NCBI GenBank assembly: GCA_004794655.1
Contig: SMMW01000511.1
Location: 1,665,001 to 1,729,000 of the forward strand
Origin: Marisa cornuarietis
Lineage: Eukaryota; Mollusca; Gastropoda; Architaenioglossa; Ampullariidae
Direction of reading: 5' to 3'
Length of the DNA: 64,000 nt
Part shown: in pieces, positions 13,077 to 24,186 of the stretch
How the letters are laid out: each line of letters starts with the position of its first letter
Numbering within the stretch: position 1 is the stretch's first letter
Made by a program: the position numbers and the translations under genes
The notes under the pieces: generated by a model
What the model was told of the DNA's origin: nothing
Database searches by the model: none
The model's input: only the letters and a program-made list of their open reading frames with translations

Positions 13077-13384
13077 AGGTGCGGGCACACGAGAAGCCAA
13101 AAGCGGCTTCGCAAGCCTGGCTTTGGAAGCAGCGCTTGCGAGCTGTTTGATAAGCCGGCTTGGCAGGGGTCGCTGGTCACACACACGAACGCTGCACTGT
13201 GCAAGAATGTGACCAAAAAAAAAAAAGAGCTTGCTGGATAACCCTCAGATGCATTTTCTCACACACATTATCCACTGCACAAGTAGTGTCTAATAATGTA
13301 TTAAAGCATTATCGCTTGATGCTGATGCAGGGTTGCTTCGGTAAAGTTTCGTGCTTTTGGCTTCTCGTGTGCCCGCCGCTTCAA
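13077..13384. mobile_element. MITE with inverted ends (family GGGCACACGAGAAGCC)
   Basis: The left end reads GTGCGGGCACACGAGAAGCC and the right end is its near-exact inverse (GGCTTCTCGTGTGCCCGC). Subterminal blocks rich in GCTTCG/GCCGGCTT repeats and a non-coding interior fit a miniature inverted-repeat element of a few hundred bp. The target duplication is unclear. Confidence 0.65.
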
Positions 13385-13539
13385 TAGTAGTGATGACAAA
13401 ACAAATAGGACAATCAATGAAAGAAATGCAAAATAATTCACAATGAGTTTATCAATTCAATAAGATGTATAGTCAGAGGCCCTGTTGCTTTCACAGCCAT
13501 GATCGACAACTTGAAGCACGCGGGAAAAGTAGAACATGC

Positions 13540-13674
13540 TCTACAGCGCGAAGCCAAGCAGGCTTACGAAGCCGTTTGGGGATAGCTTGCAGTGGTGGTC
13601 ACACGGCAAGCAGGAAAAGCTGGGTTGCTTCGGTAAAGTTTCGTGCTTTTGGCTTCTCGTGTGCCCGCCGCTTA
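13540..13674. mobile_element. Second right half of the same MITE family
   Basis: About 50 bp (GGTTGCTTCGGTAAAGTTTC onward to the GTGTGCCCGCCGCTT terminus) repeat the right end of the neighbouring element at 13332-13382 almost exactly. It is preceded by related GAAGCCAAGCAGGCTTACGAAG sequence. No matching left terminus is seen next to it, so it is a truncated or composite copy. Confidence 0.6.
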
Positions 13675-15885
13675 AGACTAAAGGTCCCTGGCGATCGATC
13701 ACTTGACCTTTTCCATCGCCCCGTTCGATCAGAGTTCGTCCCATGGCTGCTACATGGAAGTAACTCCATTCGTTCCACTCTTCTGCATCCTGGGGTTATC
13801 TCTGCCTCTTACAAAGTCATTACTGCTACCACTATATGAGCTAACCCACCAGGATAAACAAGAACACAGAGTAAAATATAATATAATACAATACAATACC
13901 ACTTTTTTATCCCCACGGGCAATTCAAAATAATGCTCGTACTAGCAGGAATACATACATAATATAAAGAAATAATGCATACACATACATGATATAGAAGG
14001 AGATAATACAGCCATATACATGATATAAAAAGAGATCATGTATACGTGTTGAAATTTTCTCTCTCGCGCTCATGCACACACACACACACACACACATTCC
14101 CAGTAACAGTAAATATAGTGGATGTAGTGGTGAATGGCACGTGGAATGAAACTTCAAAAGAGATGTAAACTAAAAGGTGTAGGTCAGGTGATTGCTTGAT
14201 GTTCGTAGTTGTTACACATGTAACACATTTTTCTTTACTGTTGTATTAATCTGGATAGATAAATTCTAATTAGTTGACCGGTTGTTTTTATGAACAACAG
14301 TATATTATGCTTTGTGTATGTATTGTGTGAGGTGGTGTCTGTTCTGTATCATGCCTGAATGTATTACATTAAATATGTATGCATGTACGTCATAGTCACG
14401 TGACTTTTCTTTCTGTAACTGCGTTACACTTTTTAAACACAAAAATTAGATTTCGCTCAGTTTCTAAAGTTTTGAAATCAGGACATAAATTATTGAGACC
14501 AGGAATACTCTGCTGCTTTGTCGCAATGTTAAGGGGGTATAACTGCAGCTTAGATCCTCGATGCCCTCCCCTCCCACGTGGAGACAAATGGCCAATCAGT
14601 TTGATATATCCCTCTCGTGGGTTTAGACTATTTCCCTTAACCCTTTCAACCGCTCATAGCTGCAGTAAGATAACAATGGAGCTAAAATGCCAAGCGGTCA
14701 TACCTGTTGTTGCTAGCTACGGGCTCTGCCACCTCTGACACGCAGGAGTGAGTGGACCTTAAATTATATTGCTAGTTTGCTAGAGTTACAACATAATAGT
14801 AAACAAAAGGATTAATGCACTTAGGCTCGTACGAAGAACGAAGTAGGTGGTTCGAGGAAAGTAAAAAAAACCAAGCATGCAAACAGATAACATACAGACC
14901 TTTAATATTTTAAGAAATTGTTAAAACTTTTACAAAGGCACATTGAGGTATTGTGTCGAGGCCTATTTTTTATTTTATTTTATTTTTTGTCGCACTTGTA
15001 TAACACGGAAGTGAAAAATACCCTTGGAAGAAGGAAATAATACAGACATGGAAAAACCATATTATATAAATTACTCACCGTGTAATAACCTATAAACAAT
15101 CATTATTTTGTTACACACAATAACCTCGAACACGTTTATTCAGAGAACTTTTGAGAAAGGGTATCATGTTCTAATAATAATTTGCAAAGACATCTATCTT
15201 CAGGGTAGTTTAAACTTTTTGCAAAATCAATCTTTGGTTGCGACAGCCATCCTTGGGAATATTGTACAACCGCACTAACACCTTGTTTGCACTGACTGAA
15301 CGGTCTGAGCATGTTTGTATCTTCATTCTTCTTGAGGTTACTGGACTGCCAAGCCAGAGTAACTTTCAGAGGAAATTAGAGGTGTGCTTGCTTAGTTCCA
15401 CTCCCACGCGCCAGAGAAATGTGCGGCGATAAGATTGCACACAATCGTTAATAAATCTTTAGCATGAGCTGACATCTGACCTTCTTTGTAGTCGGCTTTC
15501 TGAGCTGATCAAGAACTTAAGCCACAGAAAGATATTTGTGTCCCCTTACCCACTGATAATCACATGTAAAGTTATTGAGTTGTTGATACAATACTTTTAA
15601 CTGCGTCCGGCCTACGGAATGAAAAGTGGTCAGAGGACATGAAAACGTTCTGAGTTCTGCCTCATGAGTTGGCCTCGACATCTTGCCGAGGTCAAAGTCA
15701 TTTTCCTATTCGCCCCATCACCGAAGCATAAATCGATCGAATCAGACTAATGTTCTCAGTATTATTATTATTATTATTCTTATTGCTATCGTTTACTTGT
15801 TTCATTGTGTTAGATCGCTTGTTATTTTGTGATTGATGGTGGTTGATAACATGTCACAACACTCTCTCAAGTTTGTTTCAATATC
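13675..15885. other. Intergenic, no gene recognised
   Basis: AT-rich sequence with a (CA)n run at about 14075-14096, a TTTTA-rich patch near 14970 and an (ATT)n run near 15760. It separates USP1 from the SHFL array. Confidence 0.5.
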
Positions 15886-15891
15886 TTTATT
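15886..15891 (-). promoter_or_regulatory. Polyadenylation signal of SHFL-A
   Basis: AATAAA on the minus strand, 163 nt past the SHFL-A stop. The three SHFL genes have an AATAAA at a similar distance (163, 180 and 174 nt), and their 3' untranslated regions share the block CTCATGTTAAGG (minus strand). Confidence 0.65.
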
Positions 15892-16053
15892 CGTCGACAA
15901 AGCTCAAGTAACAAAAATGTTAAATGAGAAACAACGATGGTTCCTTAACATGAGGTTGACAGATAAGGTACGGGCTATACAACCCTTGGTTGTTAAGAGA
16001 AGTGATAAGGTAAGAAGCTGTACAACCTGATGCTCACCAGAAAAAAAAATCCA

Positions 16054-19000
16054 TCAGTTGCTATCATTGTCATCGTTATTACTGCCGCCTTCCTCTTCGC
16101 CTATCACAGGGAGGACGATTGGGAAGTTGTACTTCTCCTGTAGGTCACCCTGGGTGATGCACGTTGCCACCGTGGAGCCGGTGCTGTTGTGCACTTTGCT
16201 TGGATAGTACACTTCTCTCAAAATGATCTGCTCCCTGCGCAAGAATTGGCGCATCGGGGCTGAAGAATAACAGAAAAAACATAAAATGAGATGTGGGTCT
16301 GAACGTACCATGGTCTCCACGGGGAAAAAAACCCAAACCCCTGACGTCAAGTAAATGGACTTTCACCTTACGATGTCTAGGATACATCCAAAAGGAGGAG
16401 TGCAGCGATATGGTAACTATACTTGCTGGTTTGACCATCCTGTGGTCAGTGTGTTTGTAGGCCTTACCTCTGGAAGGGGTGGGTTGATGATCTTACTGGT
16501 AAATTTGTTACAGAGGTCAGCTCCGGCATTTTGTATATTAGTAGACCTTAAAGAAAGGATTGCAGCATCTTTAATGGCTCCATTAACATGCTGACGAAAT
16601 TTGCGAAAAACATGTAAGAAGTAAGGATAAAGTGAGAAACTTTCAGACCCTAGGAAACGAAGGGTTACAGCGAATCACGTTTCCTGTCACAGTCTGTGGC
16701 GTAAACCAAACTGAAAGCCAAAAAGCAGCTGCGATCTTTTTTCTACTATCGTCCACTAAAAAAAAAAATTTTTTTCCTCTTACTTTTACCTCTTCGTGGT
16801 CTTTTTTCCAAATTAACAGATGGTGGAATTATTCGTGCTGGGTACACTAAGTTGTTGCATGTAAAACACACACGAGTTGTTTCACTCATGAGACCTGTTG
16901 ATCTGAGACCAATCATCATCATCATTATCATTATCGTTTTCTTCTTGTTCTTTTCTACAATCGTATTAATAATAATAATCAGCAGCAGCATAGCAAATAT
17001 AGTTATTATTTTCTTCTTAAACATCATTATTATTATTATTATTATTGTTAATGTTGTTGTTGTTATTATTATTATTAATTGTTTCCAGTCAAAAAAGAGA
17101 AGAATTACCATCAATAGACGCACAGACCTGTAAAGGAGAAAGGAGAACAGCCGAATAATGAAGGCCACATTTTAAAAATACTTTCAGGAGGCCTACATTA
17201 TTGGCACCACAATTGCAAAGGTCCTTTTACAAAAGTTAAATATAGAATAAATTAGACGAACCACACCTTGTGCGCGTGAAATAGCCTGGACTCACATGAA
17301 GGAGTTGCCGCAGTCACATTCGAACACCGCCAGACCCCACTCGTGCTCGCGAGGCACCGGGTCATACTTCACGTGACACTTATGACACCGAGACACCTGC
17401 AATCAAAGGTCAGGACTATGTCAACACTGACACCTCCATAACTCTTAGTCATCTGCACATTTTGGAAGCTAAATTTCAAGGCTCAGCAGCAAAACTTGAC
17501 TGATCCTCAAAAAAAACCTACCCAAATGTTTGTATTTATCAAAGGAGATTAGAGAGGATATCAGTAAGAGTGTGGCGAGCTCTCCACAAGCTGTCCCAAG
17601 TGACGGTGAATCACTTTCCTTGAGGCTCCCAGTCAATGGAGGCTGTTGTCGTCACCTTCAGGGCAATGTATGGACATTTGACAGTCTGTATCTGGACCGT
17701 TTTTCGAAGTGACTGATCGAAGGAATTTTCCTCCTTGTCTATTGTACTATCTTGAACCAGCGATGGCTTATCGCACGGAGGAAGTCTGCTGAATGATTCT
17801 GGTTTCGTTCTAAGCGCTTCTTAAAATATCGTTTTAACATTGCAGTGGTGATAAAAGTAAAAACTCTAACTTTTTCTGTTTGCCTGTACCTCTTTCCTTT
17901 GTGGGACCTTCCGCCACCAGTATCTGTTGCAGCCTCCGCACGCGAAGAGTCGAATGGAAGCGCTTACACCACTGGTCAGTTCTTGCAGCACGCGCGTTGC
18001 ACTGATTTCCCTCAGTTCCCTCAGAGCCTGCAACATTCCATTCACTCCACAGTCAACCATGCGACAGGCTCTACATCACTTCTGACAGGCTCGCTAAGAC
18101 AGGCTCGACTTAGCTTCTTTGATCTCCTTTCTTGCTTTGTGTTTAAATAATATTAATAGGAATAAACTTTGGCATATTTTGCATAAAAGTGGTGTAGATG
18201 GGGAAACTTTTAGGTGCTGTTAAAAGCATGTCTTCTGTTGTCAAGGCACGTGTCCGTATAGGAGCTGACTTAACTGAATGTTTTGATTGCCCTCGAGGTC
18301 TCAAACAGGGTGAAACTTGTAGCCCCGCACTGTTTTCTTTGTTTATTAATGAGCTAACTTGTGAAATTAGAAACAAGGGACGTCATGGTATCCAGTTCTC
18401 TCCAGACCTTATACAACTGTTTATTTTACTGTTTGCCGATGATGTTACCTTGTTTTCCGATACAGTAGTGGGTTTTCAGAATCAGTCAAAATATCCTGGA
18501 TAATATGACTGAACATTTAGAACTTAGAGTAAATTTTGATAAATCGAATATTGTAGTTTTTAGAAACGGTGGTTTTATCTCAAAGAATGAAGAGTGGCTT
18601 CTGGAAAACAAAAAACTAACTATTGTCAATACCTATAAATATCTTGGACTGTATTTGACAACTCGTTTACTCAAGCCCTACAAGACCTTGCAGGGAAAGA
18701 ACGGAAAGGAGTAGCTAGTATCCTGAAAGTGTTATGGTCTTTACATGATCGTAATCCATCACTATTTTTCAAATTGTTCGATAACCAAATAAAACCAATA
18801 CTGTTATATGGCTCTGAAATATGGGGGCTTAGTGTTGACATCAGCATTATAGAAAAAGTTCATCTGTTTGCCTTGAAACGTTTTTTGGGCATCACTTTTC
18901 GGACTCCAAATGCTCTAGTTTACGGTGAGTATGGAAGATACCCGCTTTAGATATATATATATATACAAGATGCATTAGATACTGGCTTAGAATATCTCAC

Positions 19001-20792
19001 CTCCCTTCTGACCGTCTGCCCAGGAAAGCACTAGTAATGTTAGAAAAGTTACTTCAAAACAATAAAACAACTTGGCTGAATCATATAATGATAACACTAT
19101 ACAAATTTGGTTGTGGTATTGTTTGGGAAAATTAAGGCGTTGAGAATTTTAAACTGTTTTCAGGGAGTTTAAACTGAGGCTTAGAGACTGTCATCAATAG
19201 GACTGGCACGATAAACTTGCCAGTAGATCGCGTTATACTGTATACTCTTCTTTTGAAACAGTTATTTCCCTTAGCCCATATCTCTCTGACCTCAGAAATA
19301 TAGGCTTTAGAGACACCTTAATCAGATTTAGATTAGGTGTAACGAATCTTAAATGTCACAAACTTAGATTCTTTAAACAACAATTCTCCTTGTAATGTCC
19401 TTTTTGTTGCTATGACGGGACCGAACTTCACTTTGTACTTGTTTTTCCTAAGTATAATGATTTGAGAGAAGAATATATTCCACCAAAGTCCTACAAATTT
19501 CCATCTCACTTTAGATTCTCTGTACTTATGGCTGATAATAATCCAGGAATAACACGTCGCCTTGCCATTTCCCTTTACAAAGAATTAGAACGGAGGAATA
19601 AGGAAGTTGCACACTAGTCTTTATTTGTTAAACACTTTCTGAGAGAATTTCAGTTATGATTGATAGATTTTTTATGACTTTTACAAATCTTCCACAATAC
19701 AGTTTTCATGAAGATATTAAGCAATATTGGTATGAGAGATCCTCTAAGAAGATTTAAAATAGGTCAGATTCGTCCTGCTATTAGCTCCGCTTTTGTTGTG
19801 TTGAAAGTAAGGATATAATGTGCCCTTTGTGTCAGGAGGAAGAAGCCTAAATACATTATTCGTTTGTCCACTGTATTTTGATTTGCAAGAAAGCTAAATT
19901 ACCGTAAAATATTATAAGAGTCCTTCTCTATTCAGATTCCAACATATAATGTCAGATACAAGAACTAACCCTCTAACTGCATTTGTTTTCAAAGCACTAG
20001 ACTGGAGAGACGACTCTCTAATATAACTTATTTATCTGTGTGTTCTCATTGTGCTGGTATTTTCTGTAAATTTATCATATTTCTTGGTATATCTTCTGTA
20101 AATGTAAAAAACACAGTGTGACTTTAAGTTAGAATACATCCGTGTTGATGTAATCCTATTGCCTTCTATACAGTTTGTGTTTATACCTTTGATGGTTTTG
20201 TTATGCTCCCCCTTGAAATATGCCGATGGCCTGTTCAATAAAGTGTAAAGTGATTCTGATTCTGGCTTTGTGTTTCAGAATCCTGCGTTAAACGAGTGTC
20301 AGATGTGACACAGAGTCTCCTAGAAAGTTGTTAAATCTGTTACAAGCCATGCTTCACTTAAACTTTTATCTAGTAGTTCTACGAAAAATTGCTTTGTTAC
20401 CTTTATTTATTTTTTTTTATCTTATTCACTCTATACTTTAGTCATCATTGGTTGTCGTATTCGTGGTACAAATTATCTCAGCGGCTGGAAAAAGATGAAA
20501 GTAAACTTGTGGCTACCACTGCTCATACTTACATCTTTCTGATGAAGAATGATGGCCGTGACTTCATCTGGATTCCCTTAACAGAGTAATGAGTAGTAAT
20601 GTGGATGTAATAGCTCGAAGAACATCAGCTTCAAAAGAACTCAAGCATTTTCTTTATCAGCACAACTTTTCACAAATAGTGAAAGGTATCAACGTTTAAC
20701 ACCCACGTGACCCAACATTAAACTTTAACGCATACGTCTACAACCATGTATTTTGTATACAGACATACCTGCACGTAGAGATACAGTAAGAT

Positions 20793-20834
<42 letters not shown>

Positions 20835-23323
20835 TATAGAGCGAGCACATACATACATACATACATAATACATACATACATACATACATACATACATACA
20901 TACATACATACATACATAAACACATATACTAAAGTAGTTGTTATATTTACCATTCAACACAAAGAGAGCAGCTTCTTGTAATCCCCCATTGGCCGCTATT
21001 AGCTCCCGCGCTTCTTGTAGCGAAAATCGGCCACGGAACAACTCTTGTAGCAGCCGTTCCTGCAAGGTTAGTCAGTCACATTATCACACATCCTCAGCCC
21101 TCAAATATCTCTTATTCTCTTTAAACCGCCCCCGACAGGCAAAGTCAAAGCAGGAATCTTAATGGCAATAACGGACAGGTATACCACACAGACATACATT
21201 ACTTAGTCACAACGTATTCTTTTATTCTACAAAAGACAAACATCTGCTCGTGGACTTTCTGTTTGTTTATGTAGCCCCAAAAATGTGACTCTTGGTTTTG
21301 CTTTTTTTTCGTCTTTTTTATGCAAAAACCAGACAGACAAACGTGAAAGTATCGAAAATTACAACAAACCACACAGTTATCTCCCCTTAATACATATACA
21401 CATCTCTCCTGAGTTACTAACTAGCACTTTACCCGCTACACTTTAGCAACAACTTTCACTAATAAACTCTCCTCAAATTCAACCTATCTCCTATAACTCA
21501 AGGTTCATGGCCCTTTAGATACAGTTCAGAGAATGTTATGATCTCTTACCGGTAGAAGTAAGTCTTTGGGGACTGATACGCCGGAACTTGGTCCGATCTT
21601 TAAGATTATTAAATGGTCAAAATACAACTTACTTGCGCGATGGGCTTACTATTTGTGTCTTTTTATATTATATGTTTTCATTATATATATATATATATCC
21701 GGGTATCAATATTTCTTTTTGGCACCCTTACTGTCCTCACCCCACGTACGCTCACAACGTACTACACCAGGGTAACAGAGGAATGATCTACCCTGCTTCT
21801 GACTGGCACACAGATGACAGTTCAATGGCTCCTGTTTCTGATACACTGGTCTCGAATGGGTGATTTACTTTGCCTCTAGTTCCTCAGGTTCAAACAGACA
21901 TTCCGTGCAGAAAACTTGGGAGGAAAACCACTTCTCCCCAGCGAAGAACAGACCCCCGCCACCCCCCCCCCCATTCCTCACTGCTTGCACCCTAGACAAC
22001 CACTTCGTTCGCCTAACGACAGAACCGGGCTTGGAGGTCAACCGGCCACTCGTTTGTTCATTGCACTGGTTCAGAACTAATTTTCCTGTTGTTCGTTCAT
22101 TCCTTCGCCGTAGAATGGCATGTGCATGGCTCGCTCCTCTACAGCTTACAACTAAAAAGTCAGGGCAACATTTTTTCTGAAGAACTTCTAGGTCTAGTGT
22201 CCTGGAATTAATCTATTGCACTGTTATCTTCTTTATCTATGAACGAATTTCTAGCTCTGCCTCCTTCTGTGTCTGCATAATAAATGTTATCGGTCCATCT
22301 GCGATGGCTTCAAACACATCAAAGGAATATGTTGTAGAAACAAATGAAAGTTTCGAGCGCGAAAGAAAAAAGGTCTTCCCCATCCAAGGGAAGCCTTGGG
22401 CACACGTTTAGCCTGCGGATGCTGTTGTGCAAACTGTGAGCTCAGCCTGCAAACAGCTGTTGCCGTGTGTGTGTGTGTGTGTGGTGCAGGGTCGTGATGC
22501 CTCGTTAGTCATCTGTGTCATGTGTGAAGGAAAATGCACACAGTGATAAGAGTGCAACATTACACGCGCAACCCCTCTTAATTACTTAGAGATACACACT
22601 GGGTGTGGAGAAAACTCTAAGCTTGCTAACTCTCTCTCTCTCACTTTCCCTATTGCCCTCTCCCTCTTAGCCACCTGAAATAATCTACATTTTAAACCTG
22701 TACATTATGCTGCTCTGTAAACTCTGAGCCAAAGTGTTAGCTCTCTCTTACTCTCTCTTACACTCTCTCGCTCATTTTCACACGCTCTCACTTCCTCATT
22801 CTCTTACACGCACGTGCGCACACAACACACAGCGATAGATATAACGACTACTGGGGGATGCAGAAAGGTGGTAGCAGAAATCATGCTCTGGTCTTTGTTT
22901 TTAGTAATACAAGATCTCTTCCCATAAACAGCTTGGAAAACGAAAGTAGACCTTTCGTCAAACAGGAAGAACAAAACTATCCAGAGGCTGACAACTAAAT
23001 AAGTATCAAACTACTGTAACCACCTGTCCCACCACTTCTTCACATTTGCTTCGTATTTTTATCAGCTGAGACTGAGTAGTGTTTAGCCGCCAGTCTCCCA
23101 GACGCCTGCAGTGCAGTCAGACGATGCAGGATGCATGTCATTAAATATCAACAAAAACATCTGAGTGTCGGGTGTAGGGCTACAGTATAGGTAAGAGGAC
23201 TGCTAGTCTACGGGCCCATGGCCATCACCTACACAGAAAGACAATATGCAAGTGAAAAGAAATCCCCAGGTAACCCACCTGTCGACTGGTGTCAACTTGG
23301 TTGTGATCGTGTGCGGCTGCCAT
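16054..23323 (-). CDS. SHFL-A: Shiftless-family zinc-ribbon protein, 7 exons, 251 aa, intact
   Basis: Exons (minus strand, high to low): 23323-23279, 21059-20951, 20576-20533, 18027-17890, 17396-17296, 16902-16790, 16259-16054. They total 756 nt with no internal stop, and intron phases are 0,1,0,0,2,1. The start is ATGGCAGCCGC in a good Kozak context. Domains: an N-terminal helical segment (FRGRFSLQEARELI), then zinc-ribbon knuckles [27 protein letters not shown] and VCFTC, each contributing two cysteines. The conserved YPARIIPPS follows, then a C-terminal STGSTVATCITQGDL block and an acidic/Asn-rich tail. The order, WW-R-KVPQRKEVSRC and the GSTVATC motif match the vertebrate SHFL (C19orf66/RyDEN, UPF0515) family, which is about 290 aa in human. 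Vertebrate SHFL binds RNA and ribosomes and inhibits -1 programmed frameshifting. An antiviral role here is inference. Intron 3 hosts a LINE. Confidence 0.9.
16902..16940. repeat. Trinucleotide (ATC/ATT)n tract at the exon-6 acceptor of SHFL-A
   Basis: Just upstream (minus strand) of the exon-6 acceptor TTGGTCTCAG lies a run of GAT/AAT triplets. All three SHFL paralogs carry a trinucleotide run at this exact place. Further ATT-rich runs continue to about 17080. Confidence 0.75.
18145..20264 (+). mobile_element. 5'-truncated LINE (non-LTR retrotransposon) in SHFL-A intron 3
   Basis: It is inserted antisense to SHFL-A and flanked by a perfect 11-bp target duplication, GCTTTGTGTTT, at 18134-18144 and 20265-20275. 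The decayed frames encode reverse-transcriptase motifs in order: RGLKQGETCSPALFSLFINE (18292 on), LFADDVTLFSDT (the catalytic F/YADD box, about 18432), then NTYKYLGLYLTT, IKPILLYGSEIWGL and VHLFALKRFLGI. C-terminal segments with CPFC...ELHFVLVFPKYNDLREEY follow (19400-19620), and a related CPLC...HYSF segment (19820-20020). Frameshifts and stops make it inactive. The 3' end has an AATAAAGTG and a short GATTCT repeat tail, as in CR1/L2-like elements. The clade was not resolved. Confidence 0.88.
20793..20920. repeat. (CA)n plus (CATA)n microsatellite just inside SHFL-A intron 2
   Basis: It begins about 30 nt after the exon-2 donor of SHFL-A. SHFL-B has a CA/TA microsatellite at the same distance from its exon-2 donor (28981-29132), after the same ACTTTAGTAT leader. 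Confidence 0.9.
22620..22830. repeat. CT-rich simple sequence in SHFL-A intron 1
   Basis: Clusters of CTCTCTCT and CTCACTTT-type repeats. No coding signal. Confidence 0.6.
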
Positions 23324-23344
23324 CTTGAAGTCCGCGCGATTATC
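23324..23344 (-). promoter_or_regulatory. Conserved 5' element of SHFL-A
   Basis: Directly before the start codon the minus strand reads GATAATCGCGCGGACTTCAAG. SHFL-C has the near-identical GATAATCGCGCCGACTTTAA at the same place, while SHFL-B keeps only GACTTCAAA. This is a candidate 5' UTR or core-promoter element. Its function is inferred from conservation alone. Confidence 0.4.
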
Positions 23345-23476
23345 ATTGAGGACCAGCTGTCGTCAAAGCACTTCCGCCAAAAAAATGGTCGGGGGGGGGG
23401 GGTGAAACAAGCTATACATCGATAAGCGAGTTGTTAGCCGCTGCTTTAGGTTGTTAGAGACACTGGTGGTGTGACA

Positions 23477-23606
23477 CGCACGCACACACACACACACACA
23501 CACACAGAGGGAGAGAGTCACTCGCGCGTTCTTACCACAAATGCCTATAGGCTGTCCAACTATATATATATATACAATTTGTTCGCTCGTTCGTTCGTTC
23601 GTTCGT
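23477..23606. repeat. (CA)n, (TA)n and (TTCG)n microsatellites upstream of SHFL-A
   Basis: A CA run (about 23477-23506), a TA run (23561-23573) and a GTTC/TTCG run (23580-23606) lie within 300 bp upstream of the SHFL-A start. Confidence 0.85.
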
Positions 23607-24001
23607 TCTTCACACTTTCGTTCTTCCTTTTTCATTGCACCTCATGAAAAAGGAAAGTTTTCTATGATGCACACCCTTATCCTTATCTTATCCTCATTGT
23701 TATTTTGTAACCAGCACTTTGCTTATTGTTTTGTTTATTTTTGTACTTGAGCATCGTTCGCGAGTATAATTTATCACTGGGGTTAATAAAGTTGGTCACT
23801 GCTATTGTCACTGAAAAAGCGAATCTAATCAGTTATTTATGAATGAGATGTCGCTTCTGCTATTTGTTCTGTCACCAAGTCGATTAACATACTTTTATTC
23901 TTATTGAAGTATATGATGATTTAGTGAGATTTTTTAATTGGTTTGCTTGTTTGTTTTCTTTTGCAGTGTATTTGGTTTTCTTTTAAATAGTCGATCATCC
24001 C
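23607..24001. other. Spacer between SHFL-A and SHFL-B
   Basis: AT-rich, with no exon or known repeat seen. With only about 860 bp between the SHFL-A start and the SHFL-B stop, it should hold the SHFL-A promoter and the SHFL-B terminator region. Confidence 0.5.
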
Positions 24002-24007
24002 TTTATT
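24002..24007 (-). promoter_or_regulatory. Polyadenylation signal of SHFL-B
   Basis: AATAAA on the minus strand, 180 nt past the ancestral SHFL-B stop. Confidence 0.6.
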
Positions 24008-24186
24008 CCTTGTACAATATGTGACACAGTTCACTTGATTTATTTCTGCACAGTTTTAATTCAACGACAATGACAAGTAAAAGAATAAAAACTGTGTTAA
24101 CATAGATGGCTTCCTTAACATGAGTTTGCTGGGAGATGAAGTGGGACGGCCAGCAGCTGAATAACCTGAGGTTTGCGATGGATCCC

